In this document: positions 33,499 through 42,366 of the stretch, in pieces
Position numbering within the stretch: the stretch's first letter is position 1
How the letters are laid out: the number at the start of each line of letters is the position of its first letter
DNA from: UBA4874 sp002399435
Lineage (GTDB): Bacteria > Bacillota > Clostridia > Caldicoprobacterales > DTU083
Reading direction: 5' to 3'
DNA length: 47,641 bases
NCBI GenBank assembly: GCA_036823195.1
Contig: DAISGI010000020.1
Coordinates: 1-47,641, forward strand
Program-made: the position numbers and the translations under genes
The notes under the pieces: model-generated
Seen by the model: the letters and a program-made list of their open reading frames with translations, nothing else
What the model was told of the DNA's origin: nothing
Databases searched by the model: none

Positions 33499-33951
33499 TC
33501 AACCGGAGCTGCGGCTGAGTTCCTCTTCTCCCTTCTCCGCTAAATATTCGTTTACATCATCCACCGAGGACATCCCTTTGTTGAAAGCAATAATCAGCAT
33601 GGCGTCCCTTTTTTTCTTTGCATACAGCTGCGGCATACCGTAAAGAGACAGTGCCCTTTGCGTTTCCTTCAATGTCATATTCATCGCAATAAAGATCCGC
33701 AGCAGCTTATCCCGGTCTGTGGTGTGTGTCTCGCCTCTCAGCAGCTTATATCCATACTTTTGCGGTAAATCTGCTTTTTGAAAAATATCCTGCCGCCTCA
33801 GCTTTTTCCGTTTAATGATGGAGTCCATGTATCCAGAAAACCCAACCCGTTGTTTTACCAGATATCTCCTGTCGTACTCATCAATATCTTCTTGTTGAGC
33901 ATTTTGCAGCACTCCCATAAGGTAATCGGTGCTTTCCTGTTCCCGCTCCAT
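33499..33951 (-). CDS. XRE-like regulator paired with a divergent protein kinase
   Basis: A 150-residue protein starting at ATG 33949-33951 behind GGGAGG; the longer open frame (to 34470) is antisense to the kinase gene and its repeats and is rejected. The region GFSGYMDSIIKRKKLRRQDIFQKA, LPQKYGYKLLRGE, KLLRIFIAMNMTLKETQRALSLYG reads as an XRE-type helix-turn-helix with a C-terminal extension. Proteins of this type are commonly encoded next to the Ser/Thr kinase found here. It may bind the divergent region and the nearby palindrome. The target is inferred. Confidence 0.75.
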   Translation of the reverse strand: MEREQESTDYLMGVLQNAQQEDIDEYDRRYLVKQRVGFSGYMDSIIKRKKLRRQDIFQKADLPQKYGYKLLRGETHTTDRDKLLRIFIAMNMTLKETQRALSLYGMPQLYAKKKRDAMLIIAFNKGMSSVDDVNEYLAEKGEEELSRSSG

Positions 33952-34110
33952 GAAAATCCTCCCCACCTTACAAATATATGAATGATATGATAAAATTATA
34001 GTATATTTTGGTCGGGAAAACAAGTAAATGCAGGATGGATTGGAATTGAAAAAGCCCCCTTCCTGATAATATGTATTATGCAGGAAACAAGCAATATAGG
34101 ATGAATTGGG

Positions 34111-35400
34111 ATGTGCAGGATGAACACGGGAGTGGAAGGCAGAAAGATGGAAGCAGATAGAAAACAGGAAGCAAACAGGGAGATGGAAGCAGATAGGAAA
34201 CAGGAAGCAAACAGGGAGATGGAAACAGATAGGAAACAGGAAGCAAACAGGGAAATGGAAACAGATAGGAAACAGGAAGCAAACAGGGAGATGGAAACAG
34301 ATAGGAAACTGAATGCCACATTGAAATTGTCTTATTACCGGAAAATTGCTTATGTGGATGACCGGCATAAGGCCCAGCTGGTTCAGCATACGGTAACCGG
34401 CAAAATATTCGTATTGAAGTCCCTTAAAATATACGACATGCAGGTGTTTTCGTATCTTGAAAAGCATCATTTAAAGGGAATGCCGAAGATCATCGATCTT
34501 ATAGAGGATGATGACAAACTCTGCGTCATAGAGGAATATATCTCAGGTATTTCCCTGCGCGAACTGATGGAATCCAGTGGCCCAATGACGGAGCGGGAAG
34601 CGGTGGCCTATATCGATCAGCTGTGCAGCATCCTCCGTCCGCTTCACCTGCTCAATCCGCCCATAGTACACAGGGATATCAAGCCTTCCAACCTGATTGT
34701 AACCTACGACGGGTCACTGGTCCTGGTGGACTTCAACTCTGCAAAGGAATCGACAGGAGACAAGAGTCAGGACACCGTTTTATTCGGAACCGTTGGGTAT
34801 GCGGCGCCGGAGCAGTTTGGCTTTTCTGCCTCCAGACCCACGGCGGATATCTACGAAATCGGGGTACTTCTAAACGAGCTGCTGACCGGCGAATTGCCAA
34901 AGGACAAAAAATATAAAGGCCCATTGTCATCGGTGATCACAAAGTGCACTGAGATGGATCCCCAGAAGCGCTACCCGGATGTGGATAAATTACAGAAGGC
35001 AATGCATCGCAGGCAGCCAGGCGAGAAACCGGAATCGGAGCCGGACAGAGAAGTGAATCAGTCAAAACTTCACAGCTGGATGCCGCCGGGTTTTCGGGGA
35101 CACAATCGGAGCACCATGATTATCTCAATATTTTTGTATATTCTATTGTTTGCCATGTGCCTGACCCTGGAAGTGGAAAACGTAAACAATTACCAATTGG
35201 CAGTAAACCGGGTTTTCTTTTTGCTGATTTTTCTCTCTGAGACATTTTTCATCGGAAACTATCGGAACGTCTGGAGTTGGTTTCCGATGACAAAAAGCAA
35301 AAACCTTTTGATCAAACTATGCGGTGTTGTGCTCATAGCGTTTCTCCTTTTGCTCTGTGGATTTATGCTTCTCTTATTTGTAGAAGACATTTTTTCCTGA
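34111..35400 (+). CDS. Membrane-anchored Ser/Thr protein kinase with N-terminal repeat array
   Basis: A 429-residue Hanks-type kinase. Residues 13-66 are tandem 12-residue units (MEADRKQEANRE). The kinase core spans about 72-300: Lys103 in VLK, HRDIKPSN at 187-194, VDFN at 206-209 (Asn replaces the usual Gly of DFG), and the activation/APE region GTVGYAAPEQ. The C-terminus holds three hydrophobic segments (about 333-350, 368-385, 403-425), so the catalytic domain faces the cytoplasm. There is no PASTA domain. The start is uncertain: ATG 34111 has weak RBS context, and ATG 34147 at the first repeat, after GGAAGG, is an alternative. It is divergent from the XRE-like regulator. Confidence 0.85.
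   Translation: MCRMNTGVEGRKMEADRKQEANREMEADRKQEANREMETDRKQEANREMETDRKQEANREMETDRKLNATLKLSYYRKIAYVDDRHKAQLVQHTVTGKIFVLKSLKIYDMQVFSYLEKHHLKGMPKIIDLIEDDDKLCVIEEYISGISLRELMESSGPMTEREAVAYIDQLCSILRPLHLLNPPIVHRDIKPSNLIVTYDGSLVLVDFNSAKESTGDKSQDTVLFGTVGYAAPEQFGFSASRPTADIYEIGVLLNELLTGELPKDKKYKGPLSSVITKCTEMDPQKRYPDVDKLQKAMHRRQPGEKPESEPDREVNQSKLHSWMPPGFRGHNRSTMIISIFLYILLFAMCLTLEVENVNNYQLAVNRVFFLLIFLSETFFIGNYRNVWSWFPMTKSKNLLIKLCGVVLIAFLLLLCGFMLLLFVEDIFS
34147..34308 (+). repeat. 36-bp in-frame minisatellite at the kinase N-terminus
   Basis: Units start at 34147, 34183, 34219 and 34255, each 36 bp and nearly identical, followed by a partial fifth at 34291. Each encodes MEADRKQEANRE or METDRKQEANRE. Every unit begins with ATG preceded by AGGGAG or similar, so changes in copy number alter the N-terminal length without shifting frame. 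Confidence 0.95.
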
Positions 35401-35469
35401 CTGCATCATGGTTTTTCCATTCCATACATAGTATAATCATCCTATCAATACAAACGAGGTGATACATTC

Positions 35470-36501
35470 ATGGAATATATAATCATGGCCTATCTTGGGG
35501 ATTCCGGTCACTGGAAAGCAAAGGACATCGACGTATCCGGGCTGACCCATATAAACTATGCGTTTGCAGCCGTTTCAAACGGGAAGCTGTCCGGGAAGCA
35601 TATGAAAAACCTGGATCAGCTCAGGGAGCTGAAAGAGAAAAAGCCTTCCCTGAAAACCATGATATCCATTGGAGGCTGGCAGGCAGACGGCTTTTCCGAT
35701 GCCGTCCTTACCAGGGGCAGCCGGACAGTGTTTGTGGACAGCATCCTTGAATTTGTAGCGGCCAATGATTTCGACGGCGTGGATCTGGACTGGGAATATC
35801 CCGGCATGGATCACGGCGGGATTACGGCACGCCCGGAGGACAAGCAGCATTACACCCTTTTTGTGAAACAGCTGCGGGACGGGCTGGATAAACTGGGGCA
35901 TCAGTCCGGCAGGCAATATCAGCTTACCATGGCAATGGGTTCCGGCCCGAGATATGTGGAGGCCCTGGAAATGGATCAACTGATCCCCTGCTTTGATTAT
36001 CTGAATCTTATGACCTATGATCTGTGCGGAGGCGGGGATCCGAAGACCGGACATCATACCGGTCTGTTTCGGTCCAAAAGTACCCCGGATGCCATTTGCT
36101 GCGATGATGCGGTCCGTGCTGTGTTACATGCCGGAGTGGAGCCAAAGAAAATTGTCCTGGGAATTGCTTTCTACGGCCGGGGCTGGTCCTCCGTGGCAAA
36201 CAGAAATCATGGTCTTGGCCAAACAGCCGGAGGAGAAGGACCGGATGGAGGAGCTTACTCCTATTCCGATATTAAGGCCAGATATTCCGGAAAAAATGGA
36301 TTTGTGCGTTACTGGGACGAGGATGCCAAGGCGCCTTACCTTTATAACGGAGATACGTTCATCACCTATGAGGATGAGGAATCCATCTCCCACAAGACCC
36401 GGTATATCCGGGAGAAAGGGCTGGCCGGCGCCATGTTCTGGGAATACAAACAGGACAAAAGCGGCAGGCTGCTGCATCAGATCTGCAGCGGTCTGAAGTA
36501 G
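35470..36501 (+). CDS. GH18 chitinase-like enzyme, intracellular
   Basis: A 343-residue TIM-barrel hydrolase of beta-1,4-N-acetylglucosamine polymers or muropeptides. The catalytic motif DGVDLDWEYPG (DxxDxDxE) is at about residue 102-111, preceded by MISIGGW and followed by LMTYDLCG and the C-terminal GAMFWEY, all typical GH18 strands. No signal peptide or binding module is present, so it acts inside the cell on imported chito-oligosaccharides, or on spore or cell-wall material. GAGGTGAT lies before the ATG; a TATAAT (35432-35437) could be its -10. It is convergent with the helicase gene. Confidence 0.9.
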   Translation: MEYIIMAYLGDSGHWKAKDIDVSGLTHINYAFAAVSNGKLSGKHMKNLDQLRELKEKKPSLKTMISIGGWQADGFSDAVLTRGSRTVFVDSILEFVAANDFDGVDLDWEYPGMDHGGITARPEDKQHYTLFVKQLRDGLDKLGHQSGRQYQLTMAMGSGPRYVEALEMDQLIPCFDYLNLMTYDLCGGGDPKTGHHTGLFRSKSTPDAICCDDAVRAVLHAGVEPKKIVLGIAFYGRGWSSVANRNHGLGQTAGGEGPDGGAYSYSDIKARYSGKNGFVRYWDEDAKAPYLYNGDTFITYEDEESISHKTRYIREKGLAGAMFWEYKQDKSGRLLHQICSGLK

Positions 36502-36540
36502 GAAAGCAGTCTGTTATCCCGGAAAGCAGTCTGTTATCCT
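36501..36540. repeat. 20-bp tandem duplication at the GH18/helicase junction
   Basis: Two units of 20 bp (36501-36520 and 36521-36540) differ only at the last base. The first begins in the GH18 stop codon and the second overlaps the helicase stop codon. It probably arose by slippage. Confidence 0.9.
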
Positions 36541-38927
36541 GCCACCAGCTTGTTTGTCTTCTTCAGATACTTGGCCGGAATCGGGCGCTCCAGCTGCCAG
36601 GTAATATTCATGGGGCGGCTCCCGTCATGCTGTACATAGTTTACAATTCTCAAAAAGGTATACGGAGCCGCACCGGCCCGGTCCGTTTTATACTCCCGAA
36701 CGAACAACATCACCTTGCTCCCCTGTTCCCGGTGATGGATATAGCGCTGCCCGGTAGGAGAATTTTCCGACGTCGTACTTTGACTCTGCCAATGGAACAA
36801 ATTTTCATTGATTGAATAGTCGCGATACATGGTGGTAGGGGAATAATCCTTATCTGATTTGTTCAGCGTCACCATCAAGATATCCATCTTTTTTTCCGGC
36901 AGCCACTTTACACCTTCCCGGATGTTGGCCGGCTTTTTATAGTCCATCGCCGCCAGCAGCTGATCGCGGCTGTAGCTGCAATGCAAATCCAATGGGCAGG
37001 CAAATCCCGGATTCACCGGCTCATCGATAAAATCAATCCGGTCATAATTATATGCAAGCAGCTCCATCAGCTCCGAAAGCATGACCGGGCTATCCGACAG
37101 AGCATGCAGATTGGCCCGGACTTCCTCACTGTTCCAATCTTCCACCGTCTTTTGCCAGATCGTAATGTAAAACATCTGCATCATTCGTTTCGAAAGATCC
37201 GGCAGCGCATCAAAATCCACATCCCTGCACTTTGGAAGAATATCCAGCAAGAAAGAAATCCAGCGGCGGGAATCGATGGCCTGAATGCGGCGGAATGCCT
37301 TTGTCATTGTTTCTTCCAGCGGCTCCTTAAAATCCTCTTTGACCCCTGCCAGAACGCACAATCGTGAAAAGCTGGATTTCGAGTAAATTGTTCGGATATC
37401 CAGATGATAGTAATCCGCAAAGCCCGCCAATGTCAGCGGCAGTCCACTGTCCTCTTCAAAAGTGGAGATCCGGCTGACCAGCCCGGATTTCATACTGAAC
37501 GAGCTTCTTATGTTCTCCAGTACATATTCCGCCGCTTTCTTCTCCAGCTGGATATAACAGCCCTTCGGTGCAGAGAGAAAGCCATTTTTCAGCTCATGCT
37601 GCACACTGTGACTGGAATTGGAAAGCAGCGCCGCAAACTTTACCTCAAAGTTATATCTCTTGTTTGCCTGCCCGATAAAATCCAATACCGTCAGGCAATC
37701 CTTGTTTTCCGCCAGACGCAGGCCGCGGCCCAGCTGCTGCAGAAATACCGTCAGCGACTCCGTCGGCCGGAGGAACAGCACCGTATTCACTTCCGGTATG
37801 TCCACGCCTTCATTATAGATATCCACCACAAAGATGAAGTGGATTTCGCCGGACACCAGCCTTTTCTTTGCCGCAGCCCGTTCCGCTTCAGCAGATTGTC
37901 CGACCAGTGAGACAGAAGGAATGCCATTTTCATTGAAATAATGCGCCATAAATCCGGCATGCTCTACGGATACGCAAAAGCCCAGTCCCTTCACATCCTC
38001 CCAGTCCGTTATGTATTTGTCCAGCGATCGGATAATATGATCGGCCCGGCGCTCCGCCACCAAACGATTCATCGAATACAGATTGCTCAGCTCTGATTTG
38101 TCATAACCTCCCCGGGTCCAGCGTAAATCACTTAAATCCACCGTATCGGTTACCCCAAAGTATTGAAACGGACACAAAAGCTTCCGGTCAATGGCCTCCG
38201 GTAAACGAATTTCCGCAGCAATCCGGCCTCCGAAATAACCCAGTATGCTTTTGCCGTCCATCCGCTCCGGAGTGGCAGTCAGTCCCAGCAAAATCTTTGG
38301 ATGAAAATGCTCCAGCATCTTCTGATAGGTTGGCGCGGCGGCATGATGAAACTCATCCACAACAATAAAGTCATAGTAGTCCTCCGGCAGCTTCTCATAA
38401 AGAGCCTGAGAATTCATCGTCTGAATGGAAAGAAACAAATCGTCCATACAGTCCGGTTTATAGGAGCCGACAAAAAGTTCTCCAAAGTTCGGATCCTTTA
38501 ATACTCCCTGAAAGGTCGCCTGACTCTGCTTCAGGATCTCCTCCCGATGAGCCACGAACAGCAGCCTGCACCGCCCTCCGGGATGAGCCCGGCAATAACG
38601 GCGATAGTCCAGTGCCGAGATAACCGTTTTCCCGGTGCCGGTAGCGGCAACGACGAGATTACGGTACTGATGCCGCACTTCCCGCTCAGCAAGAAGCCTG
38701 TCCAATATCTCCTGCTGATAGGGGTAAGGCTGAGAGGAAAGGTCCCCGCCGTGATCCAGCACATTCTCAAGGCCTTTCTGCACCACGGCAGATAAATATT
38801 GCGACAGCACTTTGGACGCTTCTGCCTGATCAATGGGCGCGACGGATTTCCGGGCTGCCGGGACATCCGACAGTTCCCGGCTGATTCCCGCATTGATGAC
38901 TTGTTCATAGAGACCTGGCTTTATCAA
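36534..38927 (-). CDS. DEAD/DEAH-box helicase with DUF3427, lacking the PLD nuclease module
   Basis: A 797-residue SF2 helicase. TGTGKT at 96-101, DEFH at 191-194, LTATPER, then QQLGRGLRLAENK (motif VI). The C-terminal 300 residues are DUF3427, ending in the conserved YVQHDGSRPMNITWQLERPIP. Larger relatives (over 1000 residues) carry a phospholipase-D nuclease domain between the N-terminal segment (KPGLYEQVIN, IDQAEA) and the helicase; here the two are joined directly. Such proteins are linked to phage defence or DNA repair. The start is TTG at 38925-38927, with GGAGGAG upstream; the reading to 39077 has no site. A broken second copy of the 3' end lies at 47333-47477. Confidence 0.85.
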   Translation of the reverse strand: MIKPGLYEQVINAGISRELSDVPAARKSVAPIDQAEASKVLSQYLSAVVQKGLENVLDHGGDLSSQPYPYQQEILDRLLAEREVRHQYRNLVVAATGTGKTVISALDYRRYCRAHPGGRCRLLFVAHREEILKQSQATFQGVLKDPNFGELFVGSYKPDCMDDLFLSIQTMNSQALYEKLPEDYYDFIVVDEFHHAAAPTYQKMLEHFHPKILLGLTATPERMDGKSILGYFGGRIAAEIRLPEAIDRKLLCPFQYFGVTDTVDLSDLRWTRGGYDKSELSNLYSMNRLVAERRADHIIRSLDKYITDWEDVKGLGFCVSVEHAGFMAHYFNENGIPSVSLVGQSAEAERAAAKKRLVSGEIHFIFVVDIYNEGVDIPEVNTVLFLRPTESLTVFLQQLGRGLRLAENKDCLTVLDFIGQANKRYNFEVKFAALLSNSSHSVQHELKNGFLSAPKGCYIQLEKKAAEYVLENIRSSFSMKSGLVSRISTFEEDSGLPLTLAGFADYYHLDIRTIYSKSSFSRLCVLAGVKEDFKEPLEETMTKAFRRIQAIDSRRWISFLLDILPKCRDVDFDALPDLSKRMMQMFYITIWQKTVEDWNSEEVRANLHALSDSPVMLSELMELLAYNYDRIDFIDEPVNPGFACPLDLHCSYSRDQLLAAMDYKKPANIREGVKWLPEKKMDILMVTLNKSDKDYSPTTMYRDYSINENLFHWQSQSTTSENSPTGQRYIHHREQGSKVMLFVREYKTDRAGAAPYTFLRIVNYVQHDGSRPMNITWQLERPIPAKYLKKTNKLVAG

Positions 38928-39065
38928 GATATCTCTCCTCCAAAAAACGAACTGTACAAATTTAAGAGCAAGCCCTGACCCTTCCATTATATCCTTTTCC
39001 GCTTTGTATGTCCAAAATAGCCCCTGTGGCCCGCTTGCCCTGCATAATGCAAATAAGTTCGAAAA

Positions 39066-39115
39066 CGTTAAAAACAAAGCCGATAACTGTGAGGTACCTT
39101 ACAGCTATCGGCTTC
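39066..39115 (-). terminator. Rho-independent terminator of the GH30/ABC operon
   Basis: A long stem AGCCGATA (39078-39085) / TATCGGCT (39106-39113) is extended inward by CTGT/ACAG and AGG/CCT. On the minus strand TTTGTTTTT follows. It sits 33 bp after the GH30 stop and ends the glycan cassette. Confidence 0.85.
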
Positions 39116-39146
39116 TACTTTATCCCGACCAAAAGTTTTCCTGATT

Positions 39147-40544
39147 TTACCGGCCCAGCAGACCCGCCGGAGAATCCTTTCCTCCTACAAAGGTGATAAC
39201 ACTCTTTGGGGGCAGCGCCGTTTGAAACTTCCCATCTGTGGAAACAATATCACGCCCAGGTTCCATATTGAGGCTGTCATTTGTAATATAAGGGGTAAGG
39301 CGGGCGGGAGCAAAACCGTCCGGGCGAACATTGAGCTGCGCCGTACTGTCACGGTCATTGACTGCAACAATGGTAAATTCACCGGTGTCCGGACTTTTGT
39401 AAGCGGAAACATACACTCCCCGCATGGGGCTGTCCGTCGCCCCGATCCGTACATAGCCGGGCCTGATGTACTTGCTGTAGTTCCCGAAGGCATAGTATCT
39501 CTTCGTAAGCTGATAGGTGTTGGTATCTTTATAGACATTGATCAGCCCTTCATCATTGTTTCCGGGGATTGCCCCGGTCCAGTACAGCCAGGCATTGACG
39601 TTGGCATCGGTCATAAAGTGATGGATCTGCTTCGCAAACTTCAGCCCGGATGTCATTCCCGCATCATAGGAATTCTCCTGGGATACCTCTGTCATCCACA
39701 CCTTTTTCCCTTTATCGGCAGCTGTTTTAAAAGGTTTCGTCGGAAGCTCCCGATTTATGATGGGAACTGGATAATTATGGGCGGCGACAATGTCGATCCT
39801 CCCGCAGGATTCCGGATCGTTCAATGCGTCCTTCATCAGATCCTCGGACCACCAGGAAGGCTCCGCCGCAATCACTTTGGTATCCGCCACCCCCTGATCG
39901 ATCATTTCCTGTTTCAGATAATCCCGGAGAAAGACTTGAATATTTGTTGCATTCCATTCACAGGAATCCCATGAGAGAAATTTCATGGAGTTTGGTTCGT
40001 TGCACATGGATATGGCATACAGATCAATGCCGAATCGCTGGCGATATTCCCTGATGAACCCGGACAGCAAACCTGCATAGTCCCCATAACATTCCGGCTT
40101 CAGATATCCGCCATGGGTTGTGCTTTGGTTGGTTTTCATCCAGGCTGGCGGGCTCCAGTTTGTCGCAATGATTTTGTCAACACCCCTTGCCTGGGCCTGC
40201 TGCATGACCCAGACCTGGTCGGGTCTTGTATTGAAATCATACTCTCCCGGCACAGGGTTGAAGTCTGCAAATACGGATCCCCGGAATATGGATGCACCAA
40301 TGCCCTTATCCGGGTCAAAGAGCAGATCCATTATCTCATCCCGTACCGGCCCCTGCATGTCATAAATCGCATGGGACCAGTCTGCCTGGGATACCCCAAA
40401 GCCATCAATTTCCTGTTTTAGATCATTCCAATGAATTGTGACATCCGATGCGGCGCGGGCTTTCATGGGCATACCAGGAAGCGTTATTGTCATCATTGCA
40501 GCACAAGCTCCAAGGCAAATTACTTTTTTTACAATTCTCCTCAT
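39147..40544 (-). CDS. Secreted GH30 glycoside hydrolase
   Basis: A 465-residue exported enzyme. Signal peptide about 1-32 (VKKVICLGACAAMMTITLPG, then MKARAASD). The (beta/alpha)8 barrel shows GFGVSQADWSHAI, NWSPPAWMKTN, the acid/base Glu183 in SMCNEPNS and the nucleophile Glu286 in VWMTEVSQ, followed by the side beta-domain typical of GH30. The closest pattern is the xylanase/glucuronoxylanase branch, but other GH30 activities (beta-1,6-glucanase, beta-glucosidase) remain possible. The start is ATG at 40542-40544 after GAGG. It is last in the operon behind the binding protein, so its products are probably taken up by the encoded transporter. Confidence 0.88.
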   Translation of the reverse strand: MRRIVKKVICLGACAAMMTITLPGMPMKARAASDVTIHWNDLKQEIDGFGVSQADWSHAIYDMQGPVRDEIMDLLFDPDKGIGASIFRGSVFADFNPVPGEYDFNTRPDQVWVMQQAQARGVDKIIATNWSPPAWMKTNQSTTHGGYLKPECYGDYAGLLSGFIREYRQRFGIDLYAISMCNEPNSMKFLSWDSCEWNATNIQVFLRDYLKQEMIDQGVADTKVIAAEPSWWSEDLMKDALNDPESCGRIDIVAAHNYPVPIINRELPTKPFKTAADKGKKVWMTEVSQENSYDAGMTSGLKFAKQIHHFMTDANVNAWLYWTGAIPGNNDEGLINVYKDTNTYQLTKRYYAFGNYSKYIRPGYVRIGATDSPMRGVYVSAYKSPDTGEFTIVAVNDRDSTAQLNVRPDGFAPARLTPYITNDSLNMEPGRDIVSTDGKFQTALPPKSVITFVGGKDSPAGLLGR

Positions 40545-40703
40545 CCTGCAAACCTCTTTCTTTTCATGATATTTCATGATCCTATCATGATCTTACTATC
40601 CCATCAGATCCTTCTATTGGTGTAAGAAAGCAAATTCCTTCCAGGTACCCAAAAGAAAGCCCTGAAGCCGCCATCCGGCATAATGTTCCTTTCTGCTGCC
40701 CGT

Positions 40704-42296
40704 TTAGAGGCTGGAATTCAATTCATCCAGTACCTTTTGAACCCTGGGCATCATGGACTCCACCCACTTTGTATATTTGCTTTCCGCATCCTCCGGTCCT
40801 TTTGCGGAAATTGTGATTTGGAGGATTTCATCAAAAGTTTCCTGTGCAAAGTCCACATATTTTGTCATATTCTTTCCCTTGAAGTATACCAGGTCCAGAT
40901 CTCTTTTCCGGATATTTGCTGCCTCAGGTGTCTGGTCCTTGATATGATTCAGATAGAGATTTTTTACATATTCCGGAACATTGGGGTCTTCCATATTGAA
41001 CTCCCCGCCCAAGGAACCCATATATCGGAATTGCGCCTTATAGGCCGGTTTCACAAGATCACCGTTTTCATTCTTTTCCCACAGCAGCTGCATTTTGCCA
41101 TCCTGCATTTTATAGTCTTTGCCTTCAATGCCGAAGAAGTCCATCCGGGTTCCTTCCTCTCCATGCATCCAATCTATAATGCTCATAAGCCGGTCCATTT
41201 TTGCATCTTCCATTTGGCCGTTGAACAGCATGGCGCTCCACCAGTTGGCATATTCGGTGTTAAACATCTTTCCGTCTTTTCCCTTTAATTTTACAATACC
41301 AACTGCCTTCTCAAAATCAAGGTTTGGATCCACTTCTATCATGCTTTTCCTGGTATCATTGATTCTGCCAATTGTCCAGTTGTTTGTCAGTGCTCCCAAT
41401 TTACCTGCATTGAAATAGTCGATCATGGTACCATCATCCGTAGAATAAAAGTCCTTCCAGAATAATCCATCCCGATACATTTGGTTTAGAAATTTCACAT
41501 TTTCCACAGCTTCAGGCTGAGCCGGGATCCATACAAACTTACCGTCTTTCTTTTCGTAATTCAATACATCCTTAGTCAACTTATCATACTGGGAATTTGC
41601 AATATACCCAAAGAAATAGGAAACCTCGGAATAGGGCAGCGTACCCTGTCCACCCGGATCCTCATCCTTGAATTTTTTTAACAGTTCCAGAAATTCATCA
41701 ATGGTATATTCATCATTTTCCTTTGCCATACCAACTTTTTCCGCCCAATCTCTCCGATAGGCAATGGATTTGGAATCAATGGAATTATAGGGATTGTCCC
41801 CGCGGAGCTTGGGCCACGCATATAATTTCCCATTCACCTTCAAATGTTCCGCTTCCGGTATTTGATCATAAAGAGCTTTCATGTTGGGATATTTGTCAAG
41901 GCTGGGTATCTCCTTCAGGATTCCCTGATCCGCCCATTCTCCCAGAATTTCCATCTTTTCCGGCTTCAGTTCATAGTCCAGCGCATCCGGCATATCTCCA
42001 CCCGCTATCCAGGTGTTCGCCTGTTGTTCCCAGGTATCCCACGATATTTCAACAGGATCCACCTCGACATTGAACTTCTTGGCCAGGATCTTGTACATGG
42101 GATCCTCCACATCGTATTCCGAAAGATCTGCAATCGTTAACTTGAGCTTTTTGTCCATATTGCCGGTATTTTCATTCTGTTTACCCTTTTCATTTGCCCT
42201 GGAACTGGCATCTTTACTGCCATTGCATCCCATAAATACGGCGGACAGCATGGCAAGTAAACAGAATAATGAAATGAGTCTCTTCTTTTTTCCCAT
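40704..42296 (-). CDS. lplA: Sugar-binding lipoprotein of an LplABC-type transporter
   Basis: A 530-residue extracellular solute-binding protein. The lipobox ends at Cys24 (SAVFMGC), and the mature part is long, as in LplA-type binding proteins for complex oligosaccharides. WDTWEQQANTWIAGGDMPD and MIDYFNAGKLGALTNNW are typical of this group. It is anchored on the outer face of the membrane and delivers substrate to LplB/LplC. The start is ATG at 42294-42296 after GGAGG at 8 bp (a TTG just upstream is out-competed). No ATPase gene is present; MsmX-like shared ATPases serve such systems. Confidence 0.88.
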   Translation of the reverse strand: MGKKKRLISLFCLLAMLSAVFMGCNGSKDASSRANEKGKQNENTGNMDKKLKLTIADLSEYDVEDPMYKILAKKFNVEVDPVEISWDTWEQQANTWIAGGDMPDALDYELKPEKMEILGEWADQGILKEIPSLDKYPNMKALYDQIPEAEHLKVNGKLYAWPKLRGDNPYNSIDSKSIAYRRDWAEKVGMAKENDEYTIDEFLELLKKFKDEDPGGQGTLPYSEVSYFFGYIANSQYDKLTKDVLNYEKKDGKFVWIPAQPEAVENVKFLNQMYRDGLFWKDFYSTDDGTMIDYFNAGKLGALTNNWTIGRINDTRKSMIEVDPNLDFEKAVGIVKLKGKDGKMFNTEYANWWSAMLFNGQMEDAKMDRLMSIIDWMHGEEGTRMDFFGIEGKDYKMQDGKMQLLWEKNENGDLVKPAYKAQFRYMGSLGGEFNMEDPNVPEYVKNLYLNHIKDQTPEAANIRKRDLDLVYFKGKNMTKYVDFAQETFDEILQITISAKGPEDAESKYTKWVESMMPRVQKVLDELNSSL

Positions 42297-42366
42297 CAAT
42301 GTTTCCTCCCAATATATTATATTCTATTTTACAAACTAAAAAAGCAAGGCCTTCTTAGTTTTAAAA

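Noticed and set aside
33952..34470. N-terminal extension of the XRE-like regulator
   Set aside because: The extra residues are a reverse reading of the kinase minisatellite and upstream region; ATG 33951 has a strong GGAGG.
36502..36533. Terminator between GH18 and helicase genes
   Set aside because: The short spacer is a 20-bp direct duplication without inverted symmetry or T-runs.
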